Assembly: GCF_025751575.1 (NCBI RefSeq)
Contig: NZ_JAOWLA010000004.1
Coordinates: 124,001-188,000 of the forward strand
DNA from: Albidovulum sediminicola
GTDB lineage: Bacteria > Pseudomonadota > Alphaproteobacteria > Rhodobacterales > Rhodobacteraceae
Reading direction: 5' to 3'
Length of the DNA stretch: 64,000 bases
The translations under genes were made by a program, and so were the position numbers. The notes beneath the pieces were generated by a model, which worked only from the letters and a program-made list of their open reading frames with translations, made no database searches and was not told the DNA's origin. This document shows positions 34,753-44,614 of this stretch, piece after piece. Within the stretch, counting starts at the first letter, position 1; every line of letters starts with the position of its first letter.

Positions 34753-35643
34753 TCACACCTTTCCGCTCGCAACTGCGCGGGCGGTGCCTGCCGACAGGTT
34801 CAGCCAATTGGCGCAAAAGATGATCGCGCCGCCCAGGAAGACCCAAAGGTCCATCGGTTCTCCATAGGCCAGCATGCCGATGACGGCGATGACCGGCAGG
34901 CGGAGGAAATCGACCGGCACGACGATGGTGGCGGGGGCCAGCGTCAGCGCCTTGGTCAGCCCCATGTGCGCGACGATGCCGCCGATCCCCATCGCCGCGA
35001 CCCAGGGAAGTTCCACTGGCCCCGGCAGCGCAATAGCGCCGTCCCAGCCCGCGACCGCGGCGGCAAGTCCGCTTTGCATCACCGTCAGCCAGAAAAGAAT
35101 CCCGACCACCGTGACCCGCCGCGTCAGGCGCTTCGTCACGATGGCGGTGCCGGCAAAGGCCAGTGCCGAAGCCAGCGCCAGCAGAATCCCCGGCCCGAGC
35201 CCGCCCTCGGAAAAAGGGCGGGCGACGATCAGGATGCCCGTGAAGCCCACCGCCGCCGAGACGGCCTTGGTCGCGGTCATCCGCTCGCCCAGAAGCAGGG
35301 GGGCGGCCAGCGCCACCATCAGGGGGGAGGAGAACTCGACCGCGAAGAGCTGGGCGAGCGGGATCAACGCCAGGGCGTAAAGCCACAGGTTCTGACCGGC
35401 GAAATGGATGACGTTGCGCAGCAGGTGGAAACCCAGGCGTTCCGCCCGGATCTCGGCCAGGCGGCCGGACAGAAGCGCGTAGGCGACGACCAGCGCAACC
35501 CCGATCAGCGAACGGTAAAGCATCATCTCCGGCGGGTTGAGCGCGGTGCCGATCTGCCGCCCGGAAACCGCGATCAGCGAAAAGCCCGCCACCGAGCCCA
35601 TCATCCAGAGCGCGGCCAGAAAAGGTCGGTGGACGTCGCCCAT
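34753..35643 (-). CDS. EamA/DMT family transporter
   Basis: This 296-residue integral membrane protein of the drug/metabolite transporter superfamily has about ten hydrophobic helices in two EamA repeats. Repeat 1 is at about residues 8-140 (LWMMGSVAGFSLIAVSGRQIG start; QLFAVEFSSPLMVALAAPLLLGER near 90-112). Repeat 2 is at about 150-285. The substrate is not predictable. The large plus-strand open frame across this region is an antisense shadow. Confidence 0.88.
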   Translation of the reverse strand: MGDVHRPFLAALWMMGSVAGFSLIAVSGRQIGTALNPPEMMLYRSLIGVALVVAYALLSGRLAEIRAERLGFHLLRNVIHFAGQNLWLYALALIPLAQLFAVEFSSPLMVALAAPLLLGERMTATKAVSAAVGFTGILIVARPFSEGGLGPGILLALASALAFAGTAIVTKRLTRRVTVVGILFWLTVMQSGLAAAVAGWDGAIALPGPVELPWVAAMGIGGIVAHMGLTKALTLAPATIVVPVDFLRLPVIAVIGMLAYGEPMDLWVFLGGAIIFCANWLNLSAGTARAVASGKV

Positions 35644-35682
35644 GAGGTCTCCCGGGTTCCTAAGTCGCCGGTGTCCTGACGC

Positions 35683-36660
35683 CTAGCCGCGCGATTGTCC
35701 AGCGCGGCTGGCGCGGGCGTGAAAGATGAAGCCCATGAAATTCAGCAGCAGCTGCGCCGCGAGGATCGAGGTCGATCCGGTCGGATCGTAATCCGGCGCG
35801 ACCTCCACCAGGTCGATGCCGACGATCTCATGCGCATGTGCGGCGCCCTGAAGAATCTCCAGGACCTCGTAGTAAAGAAAGCCGCCGTGGCTCGGCGTGC
35901 CCGTTCCCGGCGCGATCGAAGGGCAGAATCCGTCGATGTCGATGGTGACGTAAAGCCGCGCGCCTTGGGGAATGCGGGCCAGCACGCCTTCGCGCCCCAG
36001 GGCGCGGACCTGGCGCACTGACAGGATATCCGATCCCATCGCGCGCGCCGCCGCGTACCCTTCCTTCGCGGTCGAGGAGACGTTGCGGATGCCAAGCTGG
36101 GTCAGGCCGGTGACGTAGCCCTTTTCGGCGGCGCGCCGCATCGGGTTCCCGTGGCCGTGCCGCACCCCGTGGCGTTCGTCCACGAAATCGAGATGCGCAT
36201 CGATCTGAAGGATATGGATCGGCCCCTGATCGTCGAAGGCACGGATGCAGGGGATATTGACCGAATGATCCCCGCCGATGACCACCGGCAGGGCGCCCGC
36301 TTTCAGGATCGCCCGCACGCCCGCCTCGATGTTGGCGTGGCTTTTCTCGGTGTCTGTGTGGACGATGTCGGCATCGCCGATGTCGACGATACGAACCTCG
36401 GGGCCGAGGTAGGTGGCGTCGTCCTCGTGGTCGTAGGCGCCCGCGTGGCCGAAGGAGAAAAGCGTCGAGGCCTCCCGCACCCCGCGCGGGCCGAAGCGGG
36501 CGCCCGAACGGAACTGGGTGCCCATGTCGAAGGGCGCCCCGAGGATCGCCGCGTCGGCCTCGATCGCGTCCCAGTCCGAGACATAGGGCCGCTTGCCGAA
36601 GGTCGCGATGCCAACGAAGGGCAGGTTCAGCCGCCCGCTTTCATATCCGTGTCCCGCCAT
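35683..36660 (-). CDS. Agmatinase / ureohydrolase family enzyme, copy 2
   Basis: This 325-residue arginase-superfamily enzyme shows the metal motifs VIGGDHSVNIPCI, LQIDAHLDFVDE and VTIDIDGFCPSIAPGTGTPSHGG. The DIDG in place of the more usual DIDALDP, and DAHLDF in place of DAHSDL, separate it from the agmatinase at 8739-9704 and suggest another guanidino substrate (for example guanidinobutyrate or guanidinopropionate). The start is the ATG of MAGHGYESG; upstream codons are not conserved in character. It stands 40 bases from the EamA transporter gene on the same strand and could form a pair with it. Confidence 0.85.
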   Translation of the reverse strand: MAGHGYESGRLNLPFVGIATFGKRPYVSDWDAIEADAAILGAPFDMGTQFRSGARFGPRGVREASTLFSFGHAGAYDHEDDATYLGPEVRIVDIGDADIVHTDTEKSHANIEAGVRAILKAGALPVVIGGDHSVNIPCIRAFDDQGPIHILQIDAHLDFVDERHGVRHGHGNPMRRAAEKGYVTGLTQLGIRNVSSTAKEGYAAARAMGSDILSVRQVRALGREGVLARIPQGARLYVTIDIDGFCPSIAPGTGTPSHGGFLYYEVLEILQGAAHAHEIVGIDLVEVAPDYDPTGSTSILAAQLLLNFMGFIFHARASRAGQSRG

Positions 36661-36835
36661 CGGCCGAGTCTCCCGTTTTGCGCGCAGACTAGGGGCAGTC
36701 CATCCGGTCGTCCATCTGCAAACCGTTGCCCCCATGTCGCCCCTTGGCCGAAAATCGTGCCAACCGGGGCAGTTTGCGCTCGCATCTCATCGGCGAAGGG
36801 GGCAGAGTCCGCGCACGAGCAGAAGAGGCAGAAAA

Positions 36836-37801
36836 ATGGCCTTCCATCCCCCGAAACCCGTTCCGCCCGGGCTGTGGCGTCGTACGCCGCCCGCGGTCTT
36901 CCCCTCCATCCTCGGGCTGTTCGGCCTGGGCCTTGCCTGGCGCCGCGGCAGCTTGCTGTTGGACTGGCCCTCGGTCATCGGAGAGATCGTTCTGGGCGCG
37001 GTCACCGGGCTTTTCGCCTTCGCGATGCTGGCCTATGTCGTCAAGCTGGCGCGCCGCCCCGCGGTCCTGGCGGAGGATCTGACGATCCTCCCGGGGCGCG
37101 CGGGACTGGCCGCACAATGCCTGTCCGTCTACCTCGCCGCCGCGGCGCTCTGGCCCTATGTGCCGGGCGTGGCGCGGGCGGTGCTTTACGCGGGGCTTCT
37201 GTGGCACGGGGTTGTCGTGGTCGTGATGATCGCGCGGTTCGTGCGCGGCCCGAAGGAGCAGCGCCGCGTCACCCCAGTCTGGCACCTGAGTTTCGTGGGC
37301 TTCATCGTCGCGGCCTTGGCGGCCCAGCCGATGCGGCTGGCCGAACTGGCGGAGGTGATCTTCGTCACGACCTTCTTCCTGGCGCTGGTCATCTGGGGCG
37401 CCAGTCTTGAGCAGTTCCGGCGCGAGGGCGTGCCCGCGCCGCTGCGCCCGCTGCTGGCGATTCACCTGTCGCCTGCGGCCCTTTTCGGGCTCGTGGCGCT
37501 TGGCTTCGACCTGAAGTCTCTGGCCATGGGGTTCGCGGGGTTTTCCGCCGCGATCCTGATCCTGCTGGTGATCCGGGTGCGCTGGCTGACGGCGTCAGGC
37601 TTCACGCCGTTCTGGGGCGCCTTCACCTTTCCGCTCGCCGCGACGGCCTCTCTCTGGCTGGCGCTTGGCGGGATCTGGGCGGTGCCGGGCGTGATCGCGC
37701 TTGCCGCGACCTCCGCCATCGTACCGCTGATCGGCTGGCGGGTGCTAAGGCTTTGGGCGCGGGGGCAACTGGCCACCATCACCAACGCGGCCGTGGCCTG
37801 A
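36836..37801 (+). CDS. TehA-like (TDT/SLAC1 family) membrane transporter
   Basis: This 321-residue protein has about ten hydrophobic helices. The opening PPGLWRRTPPAVFPSILGLFGLGLAWR resembles the SLAC1/TehA family (tellurite resistance/dicarboxylate transporter group). Positively charged inter-helix loops support an inner-membrane location. Anion channel activity is known for the family; the tellurite link is mostly historical. ATG 36836 lies after GGCAGAA and has only a weak ribosome binding site. The gene is divergent from the second ureohydrolase and convergent with the class I amidotransferase, whose stop is 8 bases away. Confidence 0.8.
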   Translation: MAFHPPKPVPPGLWRRTPPAVFPSILGLFGLGLAWRRGSLLLDWPSVIGEIVLGAVTGLFAFAMLAYVVKLARRPAVLAEDLTILPGRAGLAAQCLSVYLAAAALWPYVPGVARAVLYAGLLWHGVVVVVMIARFVRGPKEQRRVTPVWHLSFVGFIVAALAAQPMRLAELAEVIFVTTFFLALVIWGASLEQFRREGVPAPLRPLLAIHLSPAALFGLVALGFDLKSLAMGFAGFSAAILILLVIRVRWLTASGFTPFWGAFTFPLAATASLWLALGGIWAVPGVIALAATSAIVPLIGWRVLRLWARGQLATITNAAVA

Positions 37802-37808
37802 CGCGGCG

Positions 37809-38507
37809 CTAAAGTAGCCGCGTCCAGGCCCGCGCGATCGCCAGGCCCGTGGCGTCGGCTTGGGCCGCGTGTTCAGCCGCGATCTGCGCGAAATCGGCAA
37901 GCCAACCGGGCTGACGCGCCTCCACCGCCTCGGGGAAGTCGCGGTTCCAGGCCTGCACGACGGCGCGGCTGGCCTCGAAATGGAACTGCGTCGCATAGGC
38001 CGCCCGCCCGATGCGAAAGGCCTGATTGGCCACGGCGTCATTGCCTGCAAGATGCACGGCCCCTTCCGGCAGGTTGAAGGTATCGGAATGCCACTGGAAG
38101 ACCGGGAACCCGGCGTCCAGCCCGGCCAGAAGCGGGTCGGCCCGGCCCGCGTCGGTGGGCGTCACGCGGTGCCAGCCGAATTCGTGCGCCTCGCCCAGCC
38201 GGTTCGCGGCCCCGAAGGCGCGCGCCATCAACTGGCCGCCAAGGCAGACCCCCAGAACCGGCGCGCCCTGATCGGCCGACGCCCGCATCAGCGCGGCGAG
38301 GTCCGGCAGGTACGGGTGGCTATGGTCGTCAAGCGCGCTTTGCTCGCCCCCCAGCACGACAAGCCCAGCATAGCGCCCGATGCCGCCGGGCAGGCGGCTG
38401 TCCTCCCATGGGCGCCAGACGTCGATAAGGGCGCCCGCCTCGGCCAGGGCAACGCCGATCTGGCCCAGGTGTGTGACTTCGGTATTCTCCACGATCGCGA
38501 CGCGCAT
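37809..38507 (-). CDS. Class I glutamine amidotransferase-like protein (GMP synthase-like domain)
   Basis: This 232-residue stand-alone class I glutamine amidotransferase domain has the nucleophile Cys in PVLGVCLGGQLMARAFGA (about residues 93-110) and the catalytic His in ATQFHFEASRAVVQ (about 187-200). An N-terminal VAIVENTEVTHLGQIG and GLVVLGGEQSALDDHSHPY precede it. Such proteins are often annotated as GMP synthase-like but lack a synthetase domain, so their partner or substrate is unknown; a gamma-glutamyl hydrolase activity (PuuD-like) is also possible. It is divergent from guaB (133 bases between starts). Confidence 0.85.
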   Translation of the reverse strand: MRVAIVENTEVTHLGQIGVALAEAGALIDVWRPWEDSRLPGGIGRYAGLVVLGGEQSALDDHSHPYLPDLAALMRASADQGAPVLGVCLGGQLMARAFGAANRLGEAHEFGWHRVTPTDAGRADPLLAGLDAGFPVFQWHSDTFNLPEGAVHLAGNDAVANQAFRIGRAAYATQFHFEASRAVVQAWNRDFPEAVEARQPGWLADFAQIAAEHAAQADATGLAIARAWTRLL

Positions 38508-38552
38508 GATGCCCCCCTTCGGTCGTTGCGATTGATCACGGCGCGCGGGGGA

Positions 38553-40089
<1,537 letters not shown>

Positions 40090-40158
40090 GGACCAGACCC
40101 TCGGGCTGCCGACGCCGGGCGGCGGCCCGCGCGGCCCCGCCGCAACCGGAGGTAGCGC

Positions 40159-41346
40159 ATGACCCCAGAGGCACGTATCGGGGCCGCGGTCGAAATCCTC
40201 GATCGGGTGCTGGCCGGCGAGGCCGCAGAGCGCGCGCTGACTACCTGGGCGCGCGGCAGCCGCTTTGCCGGATCGCGCGACCGCGCGGCGATCCGCGACC
40301 ATGTCTATGACGCGCTGCGCCGCCGCCGCTCGGCGCTGGCGCTTTCGGGGCAGGCGGCGCCTTCCGGGCGCGCGCTGATGATCGGGCTCCTGCGGGACGC
40401 GGGCACCGATCCGACCACGATTTTCTCGGGCCAAGGCTACGCGCCCGCGCACCTAACCGGGGATGAGGCCGCGGCGCTGGCCGCTGCCCCTTCGGCCGCG
40501 GCGCTGCCCGAGGCCGTGGCGCTGGATCTGCCCGACTGGCTCGTCGCGCCGCTGAAGGCCCGCCTGGGCGCCGACTTTCACGCCGCGATGGAGGCGATGC
40601 GTCATCGCGCGCCCATCTTCCTGCGGGTGAACGCAGCGCGTGGGGATCGAGACGACGCGATGGCTGCCCTCGCCGCCGAGGGCATCGCGACCCGCCCCTC
40701 CGTGCTTGCCGCTGGCGCGCTGGAGGTCACCGACGGCGCCGCGCGGATCAAATCGTCGCAAGCCTACCTGACGGGGCTGGTTGAATTGCAGGACGCGGCC
40801 TCTCAGGCGGCGGTGGAAGCGCTGCCGCTGCAAGCGGGTCTTCGCGCGCTCGACTATTGCGCGGGCGGCGGCGGCAAGGTCCTGGCCATGGCCGCGCGCG
40901 TGCGGGGCAGTTGGTTCGCCCATGATGCCGATTCCCGGCGGATGGCGGACCTGCCCGCGCGGGCAGAGCGGGCGGGCGTGGCCGTGCGCCGCCTGACCAC
41001 CGCCGCGATTCCGGGCGAGGCGCCCTTCGATCTGGTGCTGACCGACGTGCCCTGCACGGGCTCTGGCACCTGGCGCCGCACGCCGCAGGCGAAATGGACC
41101 CTGCGGCCGGAACGGCTCGCGGCGCTGAACCGCACGCAAGATGAAATCCTGGCCGAGGCGCAGAATTTCGTCAGGCCCGGCGGCCTCTTGGCCTACATGA
41201 CCTGCTCGCTGCTCGACAGCGAAAACGCGGAGAGGATCGCGGCGTTCCTCGCGCGGTTCGCGGATTTCACGCTTGAGCTGGAGCGTCGCTTCAGCCCGCT
41301 AGATGGTGGCGATGGTTTCTATCTCGCTTGTCTCAGACGCCGCTAG
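40159..41346 (+). CDS. RsmB/NOP family RNA m5C methyltransferase
   Basis: This 395-residue SAM-dependent cytosine-5 methyltransferase of the RsmB/Nop2 family probably modifies 16S rRNA. An N-terminal NusB-like helical region (ILDRVLAGEAAERALTTWARGSRF) precedes the Rossmann domain. Motif I is ALDYCAGGGGKVLAMAA (about residues 231-247). The two catalytic cysteines are in TDVPCTGSGTWRRTPQ (motif IV) and AYMTCSLLDSENAE (motif VI). It follows guaB on the same strand with a 69-base gap. Which rRNA base is modified cannot be told. Confidence 0.88.
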   Translation: MTPEARIGAAVEILDRVLAGEAAERALTTWARGSRFAGSRDRAAIRDHVYDALRRRRSALALSGQAAPSGRALMIGLLRDAGTDPTTIFSGQGYAPAHLTGDEAAALAAAPSAAALPEAVALDLPDWLVAPLKARLGADFHAAMEAMRHRAPIFLRVNAARGDRDDAMAALAAEGIATRPSVLAAGALEVTDGAARIKSSQAYLTGLVELQDAASQAAVEALPLQAGLRALDYCAGGGGKVLAMAARVRGSWFAHDADSRRMADLPARAERAGVAVRRLTTAAIPGEAPFDLVLTDVPCTGSGTWRRTPQAKWTLRPERLAALNRTQDEILAEAQNFVRPGGLLAYMTCSLLDSENAERIAAFLARFADFTLELERRFSPLDGGDGFYLACLRRR

Positions 41347-41375
41347 GTTGCAAGTTTTACGCAGATGGTTTGTCG

Positions 41376-41390
41376 TTAAGCGCCCGTTAA
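41376..41390 (+). promoter_or_regulatory. Perfect CtrA-type box (TTAA-N7-TTAA) upstream of cckA
   Basis: TTAA (41376-41379), seven bases, TTAA (41387-41390) matches the CtrA recognition consensus exactly. It lies 47-61 bases before the GTG start of cckA. TTAA is rare in this GC-rich sequence. The only other full match I found is at 44464-44478. Confidence 0.7.
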
Positions 41391-41436
41391 GCCTTTGTCG
41401 GTCGTATGGAACCGTTCGAATTCGGGAGGAGAACTG

Positions 41437-43848
41437 GTGACGCGAGAGGCATGGGCGGCGCGTCCCGCGATCAGGCGGGCACTCGAAGGGCTGTCGCGCG
41501 CCTCGATCCCATTGGCCGGCGGGGTGGTCCTGTCGTTTCTCGCCTACCTGACTGCGGGCACGTTTGCTGGACTGGCCTGCCTGACCGGTGCCGCCACGCT
41601 GCTAGCAATCGGTCTGGCAGTATTCTGCCTTGACTGTCTGCGCGCGGCGCGTGACGCCCGGCTGGCTGAGGTAATGGCTGCCTTCGTTGCGCAGGACCGT
41701 TTGGCGAGCTTTACCGAAGGCGCAGATGGCGCGATCCTGGCGCGCAACGGCGCCGCGCAGGCGCAGTTCGGGGCGGGCGGGCGCAGCATGAGCGAGGTTC
41801 TGGGGGCGGTCATGGCGGCCCCCGCGCCGGTCCTCCGGCGGCTCCGGCAGGGCGCGCTCCTCGACGGATCTGCGGCGGAGGAGGTCGTGACCGCCAGGGG
41901 CCCGTTACGGATTTGCCTTCACCGTGCGGCCCGGACGCTGTTCATCTGGCGGATCGAGGCGGTCGGGGCCGACACCTCCCTGGCGCGCCCGGGCGATGGC
42001 GGGGGGTTGCCGATGATGGCTGTCTCTGCCGCCGGTTCGGTGGTCTTCATGAACGACGCGCTGCGCCAGCTTCTGGGCGCGCGGATCAGCACGCTCGCAG
42101 ATGTCTTCAGCCGCCTTCCGGTCCAAGGTGGTGACATCCAGGAGGTTCAAACGAGCTATGGGCGCCGGCGTTTCCTGATTGCCGAGGTCACGCGGCCGAA
42201 CCAGCCGCGCCAGCTTTACCTGGTGCCGGTCCCTTCCGAGATCGGAGGCAAGGACGATCGGGGGCTGGGCGGCGCGGCAACCTTGCCCGTGGCGCTTGTC
42301 CTGCTGTCGCGTGCCGGCGCGTTGATCGAGGCGAACCCGGCCGCGCGGATGCTGATCGGTGAAGTGCCGGAGGGCACGCCCCTGAACGAGATCCTCGAAG
42401 GTCTCGGCCAGCCGGTGAACGACTGGATCGCCGATGCGCTGACCGGCCGGGCGGAAGGCCGGCCCGAGGTGCTGCGCCTGCGCAATCCCGAGGCTGATGC
42501 CTATCTTCAGGTGACGCTGTCGCGCACGCTGACGCCCGAGGGGACAGCTTTGATCGCGATCCTGTCCGATGCCACCCAGTTGAAGACGCTGGAGGCGCAG
42601 TTCGTGCAAAGCCAGAAGATGCAGGCGATCGGTCAGCTCGCGGGCGGAATCGCGCATGATTTCAACAACCTGCTGACAGCGATTACCGGGCATTGCGACC
42701 TGCTTCTGCTACGGCACCGGCAAAGCGACCCGGACTATGCCGATCTCATTCAGATAAACCAGAACGCCAATCGGGCGGCGAGCCTTGTCGGCCAGCTTCT
42801 GGCGTTCTCGCGCAAGCAGACGCTCAAGTCGCGCGTGCTCGACCTGAGGGAGACCCTCGCGGACCTCGCCCATCTGCTGAACCGGCTCGTCGGGGAGAAT
42901 ATCCGGCTTGTGCTGCGGAACGAGCCCGATCTGCACCCGATCCGGGCCGACCGTCGGCAGCTGGAACAGGTCATCATGAATCTCGTGGTAAACGCGCGCG
43001 ATGCAATGGCGCGCGGCGGCACGATCCGCATCACGACGGAGAACATCCATCTTCAGGAGGAAATGCGGCGCGAGCGGGCGACCGTGCCGGCGGGAGACTA
43101 TGTGCTGGTCTCCGTCGCGGATGAAGGCACAGGGATCGCCCCCGACAAGATGAGCAAGATCTTCGAGCCCTTCTTCACCACCAAACGGCAGGGGGAGGGG
43201 ACGGGCCTAGGCCTGTCGATGGCCTATGGGATCGTCAAGCAGACCGGCGGGTTCATCTTCTGTCAGAGCAGCCTCGGGACGGGCACAACCTTCCGGCTCT
43301 ACTTCCCAGCCTACACGGCAAAGTCGCTCGCCGAGCCAGAGCCTGCGGAGGCAGCCCCGCCGGCGCCACCGCCGCTTCGCCGGGGCGGAGCGACCGTTCT
43401 CTTGGTGGAGGATGAGGCCCCTGTGCGCGCCTTCGCCGCCCGCGCGCTGAAGATGCGCGGCTTCGCCGTTTTCGAGGCCGATTGTGCCGAGGCCGCCCTG
43501 TCGATGCTGGAGGACAAGTCACTCTCGATCGACATCTTCGTGACCGACGTGATCATGCCCGGGCTCGACGGTCCGACCTGGGTGCGCAAGGCCTTGGCCG
43601 ATCGTCCGGACACCCGGGTGGTGTTCGTTTCCGGTTACGCCGAGGAAAGCATTGCGGAAACCCGGGATCGGGTGCCCAACTCAACCTTCCTGCCCAAGCC
43701 CTTCTCGCTCAACGATCTTGTGCGTACCGTGCAAGAGCAGTTGGGACAGGCCCAGTCGGCCAGAGACGGCGGCGGCGCGATTGTGCCTGAAGCGGCGGGG
43801 GCGGTCGAAAAACCGGCGCCCCCGGGCGATCAGTCGAGCGCGGCGTAA
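41437..43848 (+). CDS. cckA: Hybrid histidine kinase CckA
   Basis: This hybrid kinase of 803 residues feeds the CckA-ChpT-CtrA phosphorelay. Two adjacent membrane helices at about residues 24-68 precede PAS-like sensing regions (about 85-385). The DHp domain has the distinctive H-D-F-N-N-L-L motif ([14 protein letters not shown], His about 407). The HATPase domain has the N box [11 protein letters not shown] and G2 box [20 protein letters not shown]-terminal receiver has the phospho-acceptor Asp about 704 in [16 protein letters not shown] 41437 was chosen because GGAGGA (41425-41430) is 6 bases upstream; a TTG at 41395 has no such site and lies only 4 bases after the CtrA box. The 3' end overlaps the convergent sulfotransferase gene by 19 bases. 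Confidence 0.92.
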   Translation: MTREAWAARPAIRRALEGLSRASIPLAGGVVLSFLAYLTAGTFAGLACLTGAATLLAIGLAVFCLDCLRAARDARLAEVMAAFVAQDRLASFTEGADGAILARNGAAQAQFGAGGRSMSEVLGAVMAAPAPVLRRLRQGALLDGSAAEEVVTARGPLRICLHRAARTLFIWRIEAVGADTSLARPGDGGGLPMMAVSAAGSVVFMNDALRQLLGARISTLADVFSRLPVQGGDIQEVQTSYGRRRFLIAEVTRPNQPRQLYLVPVPSEIGGKDDRGLGGAATLPVALVLLSRAGALIEANPAARMLIGEVPEGTPLNEILEGLGQPVNDWIADALTGRAEGRPEVLRLRNPEADAYLQVTLSRTLTPEGTALIAILSDATQLKTLEAQFVQSQKMQAIGQLAGGIAHDFNNLLTAITGHCDLLLLRHRQSDPDYADLIQINQNANRAASLVGQLLAFSRKQTLKSRVLDLRETLADLAHLLNRLVGENIRLVLRNEPDLHPIRADRRQLEQVIMNLVVNARDAMARGGTIRITTENIHLQEEMRRERATVPAGDYVLVSVADEGTGIAPDKMSKIFEPFFTTKRQGEGTGLGLSMAYGIVKQTGGFIFCQSSLGTGTTFRLYFPAYTAKSLAEPEPAEAAPPAPPPLRRGGATVLLVEDEAPVRAFAARALKMRGFAVFEADCAEAALSMLEDKSLSIDIFVTDVIMPGLDGPTWVRKALADRPDTRVVFVSGYAEESIAETRDRVPNSTFLPKPFSLNDLVRTVQEQLGQAQSARDGGGAIVPEAAGAVEKPAPPGDQSSAA

Positions 43849-44420
43849 AGAGCGAAATCCTCGGCCCTTTCGCGCCGCAGCCGATCCTCGATCTCGGGCG
43901 AAAGGCTGGTCGACCCTTCGGGCGAGACGTTGAGTCGCGGCAGCGTGATCTCAAAGTCCAGCCGGTCCTCGAGGAAGTCGATGAAGGCGCGGATGTTCTC
44001 GTAACGGAAGATCCGGTCGATGCCCGGCCCGTTGCCGGCCTCGAGGAAGCGCGCCTGGCTGCCGACATCCGCGAAAGCGGGGCGCGGGTCCGACAGGTAA
44101 GCGTTGACGAAAGTGTCGAAGTCGATGCCAGATGTCGAACGTTCCTTGATCGGGATCGCGTCGCGCTGGCGGTAGCGATACCAGCTGCCAAGCCACGACA
44201 CCGGTTCACGCATCAGGGCGACGACGGTGAAGTCCTCACCCGCGGCAGAGCGGAGGTAGGGCGCGAGGAATCGCTGATAGCGCCGGACGGGTGTGTGCTT
44301 GAGCGCGGGCGGATTCTGGATGCAGACGTTGGCCAGTGGTTGCAACGCGGCCTCGATCGCGGTGGTGCCGGTCTTGGGCGTGGCAAGGAACACCAGCCGC
44401 TCCTTCCAGAATACTAGCAT
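43830..44420 (-). CDS. Sulfotransferase family protein
   Basis: This 196-residue protein has the PAPS 5'-phosphosulfate loop near the N-terminus (VFLATPKTGTTAIEAAL, about residues 9-25) and a 3'-phosphate binding segment (TVVALMREPVSWLGSWYRYRQRD, in pieces about 64-86). It is short for the family but contains the core. The likely role is sulfation of a surface polysaccharide or lipid; the acceptor is unknown. Its stop lies inside the end of cckA (19-base convergent overlap). A perfect CtrA-type box sits 44-58 bases upstream of its start, in the region shared with recA. Confidence 0.82.
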   Translation of the reverse strand: MLVFWKERLVFLATPKTGTTAIEAALQPLANVCIQNPPALKHTPVRRYQRFLAPYLRSAAGEDFTVVALMREPVSWLGSWYRYRQRDAIPIKERSTSGIDFDTFVNAYLSDPRPAFADVGSQARFLEAGNGPGIDRIFRYENIRAFIDFLEDRLDFEITLPRLNVSPEGSTSLSPEIEDRLRRERAEDFALYAALD

Positions 44421-44463
44421 GCAGGCCTCTTTTTGTGTCTTCGGCGGTGTTGCCCGGCCGCCC

Positions 44464-44478
44464 TTAACTAAACTTTAA
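44464..44478. promoter_or_regulatory. Perfect CtrA-type box between sulfotransferase and recA
   Basis: TTAA (44464-44467), seven bases, TTAA (44475-44478); the flanking bases (TTAAC...TTAACC) make this an even closer match to the CtrA consensus than the cckA site. It is 44 bases from the sulfotransferase start and 137 bases from the recA start. It could act on either gene. Confidence 0.7.
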
Positions 44479-44522
44479 CCGTGGAAAGAAAAAGTCGGGT
44501 TTATGAAGAATTGGATTGAAAT

Positions 44523-44537
44523 GTTCCTGTTTTGTGC
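44523..44537 (+). promoter_or_regulatory. Degenerate second LexA-like site
   Basis: GTTC-CTGTTTT-GTGC differs from the alphaproteobacterial GTTC-N7-GTTC form by one base. It lies 12 bases before the perfect SOS box at 44550-44564. It may be a weak secondary site or chance. Confidence 0.35.
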
Positions 44538-44549
44538 GCATAGATTTGT

Positions 44550-44564
44550 GAACAAGACAAGAAC
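44550..44564 (+). promoter_or_regulatory. SOS box (GAAC-N7-GAAC) of recA
   Basis: GAAC (44550-44553), AAGACAA, GAAC (44561-44564) is a perfect match to the direct-repeat LexA site of alphaproteobacteria. It lies 50 bases before the recA start and predicts LexA repression and DNA-damage induction. Confidence 0.9.
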
Positions 44565-44614
44565 AAACGGTAGCATTGCCCCGAGATGCGGGCTATGGAA
44601 TAAGGAAGCAACCC

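Noticed and set aside
34690-35679. Plus-strand open frame antisense to the EamA transporter gene
   Set aside because: It is low complexity and His/Asp/Arg/Gln-rich, a mirror of membrane-protein codons.
36151-37410. Plus-strand open frame of 419 codons covering the second ureohydrolase start and the TehA-like gene start
   Set aside because: It runs antisense to the ureohydrolase and in another frame through the TehA-like gene, without conserved features.
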